From: Akkermansia sp.
Lineage (GTDB): Bacteria; Verrucomicrobiota; Verrucomicrobiia; Verrucomicrobiales; Akkermansiaceae
Assembly (NCBI GenBank): GCA_017409465.1
Contig: JAFQSQ010000015.1
Coordinates: 1-62,840 of the forward strand
Direction: 5' to 3'
DNA length: 62,840 nucleotides
Of this stretch, positions 42,641 to 51,958 are shown piece by piece. The position numbers were made by a program, and so were the translations under genes. Below the pieces are notes generated by a model. The model had not been told where the DNA came from, ran no database searches, and saw only the letters and a list, made by a program, of their open reading frames with translations. How positions within the stretch are numbered: the stretch's first letter is position 1; every line of letters starts with the position of its first letter.

Positions 42641-45379
42641 ATGAAGCGAACGATAGCACTGGCAGGCAATCCGAACAGCGGCAAGACGAGTCTGTTTAAC
42701 GAGCTGACAGGCGCCAATCAATACGTCGGTAACTGGCCGGGTGTGACGGTAGACCGCAAAGGCGGCTATCTGCGCGACCATGAGGAGGTGGAGATACTGG
42801 ATTTACCGGGTATATACTCTCTGTCTCCGTATTCACCTGAAGAGGTGGTCACGCGGCAATATCTGCTCCAGGATAAGCCGGATATGGTGGTAAATGTGGT
42901 GGATGCCACGAATTTGGAGCGTAATCTGTACCTGACGAGCCAGCTACTGGAGACAGGGCTGCCCATGGTGGTGGTGCTCAACATGATGGATTTGGTGGAG
43001 CAGCGTGGGGATAAAGTAAATCCGACCGCGCTGAGCCGAGCGCTTGGTTGCCCGGTGGTGCCGGTGAGCGTGTTGCGCCGGGAGGGTATTCAGGAGCTGC
43101 TGCAACTGATATTGGGGAAAATACCCGCTGCGCCCACGCCGCTCCGCTTCCCGGACTGTGTGGAGAAAGCGCTTGCAGCACTGGGAGAAACGCTGCATTG
43201 CACCCGCTGGGAGCAGGTGAAACTGCTGGAAAATGATAGTGCCGAGGCTGAGAAACTGACCACGGCGCAGAAGCATGAAGCGGAATCTCTGCGGCTGGCA
43301 GTGGAAGAGGAGATGGGGGATGACATCGCCTCCGTGATAGCAGCCGGGCGTTATGATGCCATCCTTGATTTTATCCCGAAGGTAGTCACGAAAGCCGGGC
43401 ATCGCAGCAACTTCAGTATGAAGCTGGATGCCGTGCTGACCCACCGCGTGTTCGGACTGCTGATATTTGTGGGAGTGATGTGGGCCGTGTACTACCTCTC
43501 CATCAACACCGTGGGCGATTGGGGGACATCCTGGGCGAACGAGGTGTTGTTCGGGCCGGTGGTGGGCGGCTGGCTGGAGGGCTTCATCGGCAGCGTACCC
43601 GCTTCTGCTGAATCGCTGACCATGTTCAGTGCGGTGTTGTCCATGGTACTGCTGTTCCCGACGATGCTGCGCCGCCTGCATGATTTGAATCGCAGCGGCT
43701 CCTGGCTGTACCTGGTGATACTGCCGTTTCTGCTGGAGTATATGTGCCCACACCTGCCCGGGATGCTGCATACCGTGATCCTGTACGCCTTGTATGCGGT
43801 GAACGTCTGCATTCTGGTGGCGTGCTTCTGCCTGCGCGGGAGCAGGGGGCTCAATGATTTCGGAGAGAAACCCCGCCGCATCCGCAAGTTTCCCATGTCG
43901 TTGACCGGGCGCGGGAGTCGGCGTGAGTTTGTGGTGTGGTTTCCGATATTGAGCGTACTGAGTTTCGGTATTGCTCTGCTGGGGCGCAGCACGCTGGAGT
44001 GCAGCCCGCAGCTCAGTGCACTGATAACGGATGGAATCGTGGCCGGTGTGGGGGCGGTGTTGGGCTTCTTGCCGCAGATGGCGGTTCTGTTCCTGCTGCT
44101 GGCCACGCTGGAGGACTGCGGCTATATGGCGCGTGTAGCGTTCATGATGGACAGAATCTTCCGCACCATAGGACTTTCCGGCAAATCATTCATTCCCCTG
44201 CTGGTATCCATGGGCTGCGGGGTGCCGGGCGTCATGGCAACCCGCACCATAGAAAATGAGAAAGACCGCCGCATGTCGGTGATGCTGACTTGTTTTGTGC
44301 CCTGCGGTGCCAAACTGCCGATTATCGCGCTTATCGGTGCCGTGATGGGGCAGGATGCCTCTATTGCCACCATAGCGTACTTTGCCGGTATCGGTTCTGT
44401 GATACTGGGCGGGTGGATGCTGCGCAAGACCCACATGTTTGCCGGTTCCTACACTCCCTTTGTGATGGAGTTGCCGCCCTACCACAAGCCGAGCGGGGTG
44501 AACATCAACGTGCGTGCCATGGAGCGTTGCAAATCCTTTGTCAGAAAAGCCGGCACGGTAATATTCCTGGCCAGTGCCCTCATCTGGACACTCAGTAACT
44601 ACACCTGGAGCTTCCGTTATCTCAACACGAAAGAACATGAAGCCGCCATTGAACAGAGCATGCTCGCCAACGTGGGCAATACCTTTGCACCTCTCTTTGC
44701 CCCGCTGGGCTGGGGTGACTGGCGCCCCGCCGTGGGTACGGTCACCGGGCTGATTGCCAAGGAAAACGTGGTAGGTACGTTCGGGGTTCTGTACCCGGCG
44801 GCTGAAGAGGCCGCTGCGCAGGAAAACGATGGCGATGCGCTTCCCCGCACAAGTGATGTGAGCAAGGCGAACGCCCTTTCGGTACTGACTATGGGACTTT
44901 GGAGGGCTGACGGTGACATTCGCCGGACGGTTCCTGCCGCCGCAGAATTGGAAGCGGATGAGACGTCCGAGCAGGAAGCGGCTTCCGAGTCAGAGCGGCC
45001 TAACCTCTTCTTCCGAATCGTCAACTACTTCTTCGGTGCAGAGGCGGATGAGGAAACCGCCGGAGTGGCAGCCAATCTGAAAGCCGCCGGAGCGTTCAGT
45101 ACCATGAGTGCGCTTTCGTTCATGATATTCAATCTTCTCTGTGCCCCATGCTTTGCCGCCTGCGGTGCCATCCGCCGCGAGATGAACAGCGCGCGCTGGA
45201 CCTGGTTTGCCATTGGCTACATGTGCGTGTGGGCGTATGTGGTGTCCTTGCTGATATATCAGCTCGGCACCTGGGCAAGCACGGGAGAGTTCGGTCCGGG
45301 GCAGGCAATCGCCTGCATCATCGCTGCGGCCGTGCTCTACATGATTGTCCGCCCCAATAAATACACCAAAAAACACTAA
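42641..45379 (+). CDS. feoB: Ferrous iron transporter FeoB with DUF805-like insertion
   Basis: GTP-dependent Fe(II) importer of 912 residues. The G domain has GNPNSGKTSLFNELTG (9-24), VGNWPGVTVD, DLPGIYSLSPYSPEE and LNMMDL. The Gate membrane domain has FMMDRIFRTIGLSGKSFIPLLVSMGCGVPG and a late CAPCFAACGAIRRE segment. It is longer than usual (about 700-800). Residues about 343-412 insert a membrane module with the DUF805 signature (RRLHDLNRSGSWLYL and RGSRGLNDFGEKPR), placed between the first membrane helix and the first Gate repeat. An additional acidic linker lies near residues 720-790. Confidence 0.94.
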   Translation: MKRTIALAGNPNSGKTSLFNELTGANQYVGNWPGVTVDRKGGYLRDHEEVEILDLPGIYSLSPYSPEEVVTRQYLLQDKPDMVVNVVDATNLERNLYLTSQLLETGLPMVVVLNMMDLVEQRGDKVNPTALSRALGCPVVPVSVLRREGIQELLQLILGKIPAAPTPLRFPDCVEKALAALGETLHCTRWEQVKLLENDSAEAEKLTTAQKHEAESLRLAVEEEMGDDIASVIAAGRYDAILDFIPKVVTKAGHRSNFSMKLDAVLTHRVFGLLIFVGVMWAVYYLSINTVGDWGTSWANEVLFGPVVGGWLEGFIGSVPASAESLTMFSAVLSMVLLFPTMLRRLHDLNRSGSWLYLVILPFLLEYMCPHLPGMLHTVILYALYAVNVCILVACFCLRGSRGLNDFGEKPRRIRKFPMSLTGRGSRREFVVWFPILSVLSFGIALLGRSTLECSPQLSALITDGIVAGVGAVLGFLPQMAVLFLLLATLEDCGYMARVAFMMDRIFRTIGLSGKSFIPLLVSMGCGVPGVMATRTIENEKDRRMSVMLTCFVPCGAKLPIIALIGAVMGQDASIATIAYFAGIGSVILGGWMLRKTHMFAGSYTPFVMELPPYHKPSGVNINVRAMERCKSFVRKAGTVIFLASALIWTLSNYTWSFRYLNTKEHEAAIEQSMLANVGNTFAPLFAPLGWGDWRPAVGTVTGLIAKENVVGTFGVLYPAAEEAAAQENDGDALPRTSDVSKANALSVLTMGLWRADGDIRRTVPAAAELEADETSEQEAASESERPNLFFRIVNYFFGAEADEETAGVAANLKAAGAFSTMSALSFMIFNLLCAPCFAACGAIRREMNSARWTWFAIGYMCVWAYVVSLLIYQLGTWASTGEFGPGQAIACIIAAAVLYMIVRPNKYTKKH

Positions 45380-45394
45380 ACCCGACTATCGACT

Positions 45395-45559
45395 ATGGGA
45401 GATATCATCGTAATCCTGATTCTTGCATCACTCACGCTGTGGATTATCTACTCACTGATTCAGAAAAAGAGGAAGGGTGGATGCTGCGCCGGAGAGTGCG
45501 GCAGCTGTGGAGAAAACGGTTGCTGCGGCAGGAAAGCCAAGGATGAACACCGGAATTGA
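45395..45559 (+). CDS. FeoB-associated Cys-rich membrane protein
   Basis: A 54-residue protein, ATG 45395 to TGA 45559. One N-terminal membrane helix (IIVILILASLTLWIIYSLI, residues 4-22), a basic stretch (QKKRKGG), then seven cysteines within 15 residues (CCAGECGSCGENGCC). This matches the FeoB-associated Cys-rich membrane protein family encoded after feoB in many bacteria. It begins 15 bases after feoB. It may be a metal-binding or stabilising partner; function not established. Confidence 0.85.
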   Translation: MGDIIVILILASLTLWIIYSLIQKKRKGGCCAGECGSCGENGCCGRKAKDEHRN

Positions 45560-45588
45560 AAGCAATTTCAACAAAACAACAAACTGAT

Positions 45589-46791
45589 ATGATAACAAAA
45601 AACGTAATGACCATTGCCCTGTCGGGATTTCTTGCTCTCCCCCTCATGGCTCAGGACGAAGCCCCCGCCGTGGGTGATTTGTTGCAGGGTATCAACAGCC
45701 TTGCTCCGGAAGAGGGAGACCCCGCTTACAAGGTGAACGCTTCGGAGAAATTCGGTACGGAGTGGTATCTGGATGCCGCTTACGGGCTCTGGAACACCGA
45801 GAAAGTTCCCGGAGCTACCCGCCACACCAATCTGGCTCTGATTCATGCAGCGTTGGATCAACGACTTATTGAGGACAATGCCAACGGCGGTACATGGCTG
45901 CGAGTGGAGTTCTCCGGCTCTTGGGGGCTGGACAGAGAATCAGCACAGAGCGATACCGTGTTTGCCGATATGGTGGGTAGTGCCACCTATGCGCATGCCG
46001 ACCTCTGGGGACCGCATGATGGTGTGTTCCCGGAAATCTCTATTCGGCACTACTTTGCCGGGAAACGTGCCTGCATCATCGCCGGTATGGTGAACATGAC
46101 CAACTACTTCGATGCCGTGAGCATTGCGAATGATTCCTTTGCCGGATTCACCAACAGCGGCTTCATCAACTCCACCATCCTGCCGCTGCCGGACAGCAAT
46201 CTCGGAGCGGTGCTGCAGGTGGAGCTTTCCCGCAACAGCTATGCCATGGTGGGTGTTTCCCGTACCGGGTGCTCCGCCGGATACAACCCCTTTAACTCGG
46301 ATATCTGCAATGGTTACGCCGTGGTGGGTGAGTACGGTCGCATCATGGCCGATGGTACCGTGACGCTCCGCATCAACCCCTTCTATACCTCTGCAGATGT
46401 GGATCTGGATGATGGCAAGGGCGAGAACCGCCGTCAGAACGCCGGTCTGGTGGGCAGCATAGAGTACACCCCCTGCGACCGCCTGACAGTATATTCCCGC
46501 GCCGGATTTGCCGCCAAACAGTACCTGAGCAACTCTGCCGAGTTCTCCGTGGGGGCAAACTTCAAGCTCATCCCCTCCCGCGAGGATGACTTCTTCGGCC
46601 TTTCTTACGGCGTGTTCAAGGCCCAGACACCCACTGAGAACAACCGTGAGCATGTGCTGGAAGCCATGTACAGCCTGCAGCTGAACGATTATCTGAAAGT
46701 CGTGCCCCATGTGCAGTATGTGGCCAATCCCGCCTACAGCACGGCGGATGATGCCGTTATCTGGGGCGTGCAGACCGTCTTCTCCTTCTAA
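45589..46791 (+). CDS. OprB-like outer-membrane porin
   Basis: 400-residue secreted beta-barrel protein. Signal peptide: MITKNVMTIALSGFLALPLMAQ (cleavage after LMAQ or nearby). The mature protein has regular amphipathic strands (TWLRVEFSGSWGLD, AVLQVELSRNSYAMVGVSRTG, TVTLRINPFYTSADVD, LKVVPHVQYVANPAYS) and ends in a terminal Phe (VIWGVQTVFSF), typical of outer-membrane barrels. The pattern resembles carbohydrate-selective OprB porins. Its place 29 bases after the feo genes suggests co-transcription and possibly an iron-related role. The start at 45556 would disrupt the signal peptide. Confidence 0.8.
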   Translation: MITKNVMTIALSGFLALPLMAQDEAPAVGDLLQGINSLAPEEGDPAYKVNASEKFGTEWYLDAAYGLWNTEKVPGATRHTNLALIHAALDQRLIEDNANGGTWLRVEFSGSWGLDRESAQSDTVFADMVGSATYAHADLWGPHDGVFPEISIRHYFAGKRACIIAGMVNMTNYFDAVSIANDSFAGFTNSGFINSTILPLPDSNLGAVLQVELSRNSYAMVGVSRTGCSAGYNPFNSDICNGYAVVGEYGRIMADGTVTLRINPFYTSADVDLDDGKGENRRQNAGLVGSIEYTPCDRLTVYSRAGFAAKQYLSNSAEFSVGANFKLIPSREDDFFGLSYGVFKAQTPTENNREHVLEAMYSLQLNDYLKVVPHVQYVANPAYSTADDAVIWGVQTVFSF

Positions 46792-46819
46792 GACCATTTG
46801 TGCTGTAACGTGTATGTAG

Positions 46820-46851
46820 AAAAGGCGCGTCGGGTTTTTTCCCGGCGCGCC
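46820..46851 (-). terminator. Terminator between the porin and the ankyrin-like gene
   Basis: Arms 46824-46834 and 46841-46851 form an 11-bp GC-rich stem with one G-U pair and a six-base loop. On the minus strand it is followed by four U (complement of 46820-46823). It serves the gene ending at 46863. In the plus direction it lacks a U-tract but could still help end the porin transcript. Confidence 0.65.
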
Positions 46852-46862
46852 GAATGTTACAG

Positions 46863-47765
46863 TTATTTGAGGAAGGCCACTATTTGCTGATGGCCGTTTT
46901 TGTTTGCCCGCTCGCGGGCGGTGGCGAGGTCTCTGTCAGTTCGGATGAGGGCGCGGAGTGTTTTTTTGCTGCCGATATCAGTGGCTGCCAGGATGGCCTC
47001 ATCACGGGGAAGTTCGGGATTGAACGCGATGATATGGCGTATGGCGACGGGCTTTTTTCGTTCAACGACCCGGAGCAGCTCTTCTGTGGTGGCAGCCTCA
47101 TATTGCTCGCACAGCAGCGTACCACCCCAGCAGATTAAGCCGAACAGAACCACGTTCACCACGCCATAGACCCAGCCGCGTTTTTCATTCACCTCCTCCC
47201 GGTCGGTTTCATGGATAGTAGTCCATACCAGTTGGAAGGCGCCCACCATCAGGGAGAGGAAAAGTAAGCGCACTTCAAGTCCATAGAACCAGCTTAACCA
47301 GCTCCTTCTCGTGTACATATGTCCTATGAACATGAAGAGGCAGCCCAGCGGTATCAGAATAGCGCCAATCTGAGCCAGTGTGCCCAGCATCAGACGCCCG
47401 GCCGCCGCCATCAGCGTTTGCGAGCGTGATAGCTCCGGGTTGCACTTCTTCGCCTGTACGATGGCGATGGCAAATGTACCCAGCCAGACGGTGGCCGCCT
47501 GAGCTGCCTCAGGGCCCAGGCTCCTGAGTAAATCACTATCCTGCCTGCCTATCCAGAGCAGCAGAGCCAGCGATACCCAGTTCAGCAGAGTCACGGGCAT
47601 ACTCAGGAACACATCCTTTGTGTCACGGTGCAGAGCAAACTGATTCTGTGAGGCACGGTAGATGCCGAGGCCGCCCAGCACCAGCATGCCGATAATGCCC
47701 CAGAATGAGAGACGGAAGAGCCACACGTTTGGTTCCGGTAAATGATAGGCGAGGGTAGTTATCAT
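46863..47765 (-). CDS. Membrane protein with ankyrin-like C-terminus
   Basis: 300 residues. About six hydrophobic segments occupy residues 15-215 (for example FWGIIGMLVLGGLGIY, TLLNWVSLALLLWIG, LGTLAQIGAILIPLGCLFMFIG, WVYGVVNVVLFGLICWGG). The last 75 residues are soluble with an ankyrin-like pattern (TEELLRVVERKKPVAIRHII, AILAATDIGSKKTLRALIRT, ARERANKNGHQQIVAFL). Function unknown. Its promoter ends 9 bases upstream of the ATG. Transcribed alone. Confidence 0.62.
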   Translation of the reverse strand: MITTLAYHLPEPNVWLFRLSFWGIIGMLVLGGLGIYRASQNQFALHRDTKDVFLSMPVTLLNWVSLALLLWIGRQDSDLLRSLGPEAAQAATVWLGTFAIAIVQAKKCNPELSRSQTLMAAAGRLMLGTLAQIGAILIPLGCLFMFIGHMYTRRSWLSWFYGLEVRLLFLSLMVGAFQLVWTTIHETDREEVNEKRGWVYGVVNVVLFGLICWGGTLLCEQYEAATTEELLRVVERKKPVAIRHIIAFNPELPRDEAILAATDIGSKKTLRALIRTDRDLATARERANKNGHQQIVAFLK

Positions 47766-47774
47766 GGAGAAGAG

Positions 47775-47803
47775 ACACTAACAGCATCGCCTCCGATTGT
47801 CAA
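47775..47803 (-). promoter_or_regulatory. Promoter of the ankyrin-like membrane protein gene
   Basis: TTGACA (47798-47803), 17 bases, TAGTGT (47775-47780), 9 bases, ATG 47765. Confidence 0.62.
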
Positions 47804-47926
47804 GAGTACATTCCGGAAAAATTGATAAATCAGTCTTTTGAGGATAGTTGGCAGACGCTGCATCAACGGGGGGCTGAGTGTCGGCGTGTGTTAGATGGGG
47901 TGTTAGATAACAAATTTGCTTTTTTC

Positions 47927-47954
47927 TTGACACAGGTGGTATAGATGGTACAAT
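47927..47954 (+). promoter_or_regulatory. Promoter of the first giant prepilin-like gene
   Basis: TTGACA (47927-47932), 16 bases, TACAAT (47949-47954). A leader of about 20 bases follows, containing GGGGGG 6 bases before ATG 47981, so this gene appears to have an ordinary leader with a G-rich Shine-Dalgarno-like tract. Confidence 0.6.
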
Positions 47955-47980
47955 ATACCTACCAATCTGGGGGGTAAATA

Positions 47981-50900
47981 ATGATAGCACGCCGACAGAG
48001 CAATCGTATGACGTTTCGGAGTAGAAAAACGAAGCATCGGGGCTTTGCTCTGATTGCGACACTGACACTGATGATGCTGCTGGCCATGCTGTCGGTGGCG
48101 CTGCTTTCCCTGGCTTCTTCGCAACAGCGTATCGCCATGCAGACGGTGCTGCTGGCAGAGGCACGTCAGCAGGCGCTTGTGGGGCTTGACGTAGCCATCG
48201 GCGAGCTCCAGGTGGAGCTGGGGCCGGATCAGCGTGTGACGGCCAACTCCGGTATTCTGAGTGAGAACGAAAGTGGGGGTATTCCTCAGCATCTGCTGGG
48301 TGTGTGGGACAGCTGGGATGGACCTCTCTATGGCGACAGCCCCACCAATAAGGCCCCTAATATCAAGGGAACCTATACCAAGGGACGAGATAAATTGTTC
48401 CGCCGCTGGATGGTGTCATCTCGCGATACGGAGGCCGTCCGCCAGCTCTCGAGTGTCAGAACCATCAGCTCGCGCCAGCCCGGCCGCCGTATCTGCATGG
48501 TAGGCGAGGGCACGCTTGGTCGCAATTTCCTGCCACAGCACTATATCTACGCTGATTTGCTGGAGATGCCCTCGCATGGCAAGAATACGGCTTGTTTTGC
48601 CTGGTGGGCAGGCGGTGAGAATCAGAAGGCCAAGATAAACGTGCCACGGCGGGAAACGACAGAGGATGTGAATGAGATGCTGCGCCGCACCTGGGATACC
48701 CCTACGCCCATGGTGCTGGACAATATCGCCCTGGATTTCCTGCCGGAGAAAATCGAGCAGCCTGATAAGCTGATTACCCTCAGCTCGCTTCCGTTGGTTG
48801 GCTCAGCATCGCAGTCTGCCGGCATGCCGTATTTCTTCGACATCACGACCTCGTCATATTCGCTGCCAACGAATGTACGCACCGGTGGGCTCAAGCATGA
48901 CCTCTGCCTGCTGTTGAACAAACGAAGCCTCAACGATACCGAGTTTGCCGTACGCAGCGATCAGGACTGCCCGCTTGTCGAGGATGATGACTTGCCCCGG
49001 GGCACGGAGCGCAATATGCCCATCGGCTCCTGGCAGAACCTCTATGCCTATTACAACTGCTGGCCGGATGGTACGGCTAACGACAGCGACAACTTTACGG
49101 CACGCCTGATTGGTGAGGTGCCCAAAGCCCATACGAGAATGGGTGGCAGCGTGATGAACGGCAGCACCATGAAGCACGAGAGTGACCCGGAGAATGTCAA
49201 CGCCGGTAGCAGTGGCTCGCTCTACGATACGCGTTCCATGATGGATCAGGGGAACAAGAAGTCCGGCTATGCTCGCACCCCGGTCATGCTGGCGTTCATG
49301 AGCAACTTTGCTCTGGTGACGGAAGCGCCGCCCACGGAAAAGACGGCTGAGGGCAATCAGGGCTTCCTCCTCCGCGTGGCCTTCTCTCCCATGTTCCTGT
49401 GGTGGAACCCGTATAATGTGCCGATGCGTATTCGCGGTCGCCAGCTGTGGTCACAGTCTGCTCCCTATACGACTTCGTGGTTGCAGTCCTACCAGGTGCG
49501 ACAGGCCAATACCTACTACTACGAGTGGAGCCGCTACGGTATGTACTACCAGCCGGACGCCGCCAAGAACAGCGATGGGGTGGCCAATGGCTTTGACAAG
49601 ATGGACGGAGGGCAGTTCTTCCAGAACAGCGAGTCTGACCAGACCGGTGATATCGTGTTCAAACCCGGTGAGGTGTTGTTCTTCTCGACCGGAAACATCC
49701 CGGAGGACAGCAATGACTATGGTACGTTCGTGCTTGGGTATCACCCCAGTAACGTGGCTAACTACAAGATTCACAGCTATCGTACGGGTGGCCGTCCGGA
49801 GAAACAGGCCGGTGTGCCCTCCCGCTACAGCATGGAGCAGAAAAACTGGCATATCGGCTTCCGTCTGGGGGTGTACAAAGATGGTGGTACCGAAGGTCGC
49901 GAATACCTCAATGGCTATCGTCTGGCTCCCTACCGACCGGAGGTGTTGGCCGTGACAAACGGCTACAACGGCTTGACGGCCTTCAGGATGGATGAATCTT
50001 TCAGTGGTAAGCGTGCCATGTCGCCGCAGTCCTTCCTGCTGGGTTGGTATGACCCGAACGATGAGTCCCGAGCGACGGTGTTCTGCGATAAGCAGCGTAA
50101 CGATTCGTACTGGTCTCCCGATGGTTCGCAGTCTGACAGTAATGTACCGTTCTTCATCGCTTCTCTTGGTGTAGTCGCCAAGTCCGGTAATCCGAATGCC
50201 GATGCCCGTATCTTCACCGAGATGGATTATCGCACCAAGCTCTGGCAGCACTCCAACCCGGCATTCTGGGGTAGTGCCATCGTCAAGCCTGATGACCAGC
50301 AGCGCCAGTATCATCCCTACGAGCTCGCCGCGCTCGATGTGTCGAGCGGTCTTGACAGCTCACCCATGGACAATATCGGGAACAACGGGTATCTCGGTAT
50401 CACGGGTGATGGTGAGCAGGTCTCCTATGCTTCTGTGCTGGAGCTTCCGGTGCATCCTCCGTTCTCGCTGGCAGGATTTGCCGGTATGCGCCTGCAGCCG
50501 GGATGGTACCGTACCGCGCCCAGTGCCGGCCCGTACAAGGCGGCATCGGCTATGCGCCGCATGCAGTACCAGGCCGGTGTACCCGGAGTAGGTATCGGCA
50601 ATTCGTTTGCAGACCCCTGTCTGCCGTCCGGCGATGTCTATGTATTCCATCGCAACAATATCCCGGCCGAAGGAGGTAACGGCCAGCTCTTCGGTGATTT
50701 CTATGACCATGGGCTGCTGATTAACGATGCTCTGTGGGATCGCTGGTTCTGTTCGTCGGTGTCGGATATGCCGAATGGTACTCGTAAGAGGGAGGCCGAG
50801 GAGGTGTTGACCAATTTCCTGGCAGCCAGGGAAGACCTGCCGGTGTCGCGCTATAAGAAGGCGTATACCCCCTATAATGATTCGCAGATTATCTCGCGTC

Positions 50901-51787
50901 TCATGACGAATGACGGGTGGAAGTATATCGCCCAGTACCTCATGATTGACGGCGGATTCAATGTCAACTCCACCTCAGTGGAGGCATGGACGGCTGTGCT
51001 GCAGGGGCTGGCCGGCCGCAAGCTGGTGATGAGCGATGGTAATCAGCTCAAGGAGGTGGAGCCCGGCAAGGATGATGAGCAGGTGCTCTTCTCGCGCTTC
51101 ATGCTCTCCACCACGGACAAGAGTGTGGATTCCCTCGGTGGCTACAGCATGAAACAGGGGTCTTCTCAGTTCCGTAATGCCGGCGGGATGCTCTCTGCCT
51201 GGGGTGAGGTGCGTATGCTTGAGCCTGAGAGTATCCGCAAGCTGGCTGAGGAGATGGTGAAGCAGGTGCGCAAGCGCGGCCCCTTCCTCAATATGTCTGA
51301 TTTCATCAACCGCCGTCTCGATGATTCCGGCAGTGAGCTGGCTCTCAAGGGGGCACTGCAGGCTGCCATCGATGCCACGGATATCAACAAGGATTTCCAG
51401 GATGTGGTGGTGAAGGCTCATACGAATGGTAATCTCTTCAAGTTCCCGGAGGCCGAAGCCGGCTCTCTGTACACGGCTGCGCCCGGGTATCTGATTCAGA
51501 GTGATGTCCTGGCGTCGCTCGGCAATATCCTGACTGTGCGAGATGATACCTTTACCGTACGTTCCTACGGTTGTGTCCGCAATCCCAACAATGCCATCCT
51601 GGCGCAGGCCTGGTGTGAGGCGGTGGTACAGCGCACCATGAACTATGTGGACCCCGCCAACGATCCCTATGAGAGCGAATTCAGGGCTGATGGTGCCCAG
51701 GGCAGGGGCTTGTCGCAGGTGAATCGTGTGCTGGGGCGCCAATTCCGCGTTGTGTCGTTCAAGTGGCTGGATATCTGGGATATCTGA
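47981..51787 (+). CDS. Giant prepilin-like protein, Verru_Chthon cassette A type (copy 1)
   Basis: 1268 residues. The N-terminus is basic (MIARRQSNRMTFRSRKTKH), followed by a prepilin-type cleavage site and hydrophobic helix (RG/FALIATLTLMMLLAMLSVAL, helix about residues 22-45) and a GspK/PilX-like amphipathic helix (EARQQALVGLDVAIGELQ). +5 is Ala, not Glu, as in tip-type minor pseudopilins. The rest is a large extracytoplasmic region ending in a conserved block (GPFLNMSDFINRRLDDSGSEL, SFKWLDIWDI). It resembles TIGR02600 Verru_Chthon cassette protein A. No cassette B, C or D genes or secretion ATPase are adjacent. A near-duplicate follows. Confidence 0.75.
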   Translation: MIARRQSNRMTFRSRKTKHRGFALIATLTLMMLLAMLSVALLSLASSQQRIAMQTVLLAEARQQALVGLDVAIGELQVELGPDQRVTANSGILSENESGGIPQHLLGVWDSWDGPLYGDSPTNKAPNIKGTYTKGRDKLFRRWMVSSRDTEAVRQLSSVRTISSRQPGRRICMVGEGTLGRNFLPQHYIYADLLEMPSHGKNTACFAWWAGGENQKAKINVPRRETTEDVNEMLRRTWDTPTPMVLDNIALDFLPEKIEQPDKLITLSSLPLVGSASQSAGMPYFFDITTSSYSLPTNVRTGGLKHDLCLLLNKRSLNDTEFAVRSDQDCPLVEDDDLPRGTERNMPIGSWQNLYAYYNCWPDGTANDSDNFTARLIGEVPKAHTRMGGSVMNGSTMKHESDPENVNAGSSGSLYDTRSMMDQGNKKSGYARTPVMLAFMSNFALVTEAPPTEKTAEGNQGFLLRVAFSPMFLWWNPYNVPMRIRGRQLWSQSAPYTTSWLQSYQVRQANTYYYEWSRYGMYYQPDAAKNSDGVANGFDKMDGGQFFQNSESDQTGDIVFKPGEVLFFSTGNIPEDSNDYGTFVLGYHPSNVANYKIHSYRTGGRPEKQAGVPSRYSMEQKNWHIGFRLGVYKDGGTEGREYLNGYRLAPYRPEVLAVTNGYNGLTAFRMDESFSGKRAMSPQSFLLGWYDPNDESRATVFCDKQRNDSYWSPDGSQSDSNVPFFIASLGVVAKSGNPNADARIFTEMDYRTKLWQHSNPAFWGSAIVKPDDQQRQYHPYELAALDVSSGLDSSPMDNIGNNGYLGITGDGEQVSYASVLELPVHPPFSLAGFAGMRLQPGWYRTAPSAGPYKAASAMRRMQYQAGVPGVGIGNSFADPCLPSGDVYVFHRNNIPAEGGNGQLFGDFYDHGLLINDALWDRWFCSSVSDMPNGTRKREAEEVLTNFLAAREDLPVSRYKKAYTPYNDSQIISRLMTNDGWKYIAQYLMIDGGFNVNSTSVEAWTAVLQGLAGRKLVMSDGNQLKEVEPGKDDEQVLFSRFMLSTTDKSVDSLGGYSMKQGSSQFRNAGGMLSAWGEVRMLEPESIRKLAEEMVKQVRKRGPFLNMSDFINRRLDDSGSELALKGALQAAIDATDINKDFQDVVVKAHTNGNLFKFPEAEAGSLYTAAPGYLIQSDVLASLGNILTVRDDTFTVRSYGCVRNPNNAILAQAWCEAVVQRTMNYVDPANDPYESEFRADGAQGRGLSQVNRVLGRQFRVVSFKWLDIWDI
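51441..51534 (+). repeat. 94-bp identical block, copy 1
   Basis: Identical, base for base, to 55389-55482 in the downstream paralogue, although other parts of the two genes differ widely. Indicates recent duplication or gene conversion. Confidence 0.85.
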
Positions 51788-51906
51788 TTCGCTGTTCAGT
51801 GCCGTACAGGCTGAAGTCCCGCCATTTCATCAGGAAGTCGCGGGTCATTGGCTGTTGGAAAAGGTGAAGATGATGCGTTTTACTGTACATCAGCGGTGGT
51901 TTTTGC

Positions 51907-51934
51907 TTGACGTCAACCGTTGGGAGGTTATACT
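51907..51934 (+). promoter_or_regulatory. Promoter of the second giant prepilin-like gene
   Basis: TTGACG (51907-51912), 16 bases, TATACT (51929-51934), leaving a leader of roughly 18 bases before ATG 51959. It shows that the two paralogues can be expressed separately. Confidence 0.55.
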
Positions 51935-51958
51935 GATACAGTACTCACGTAGTCTGCT

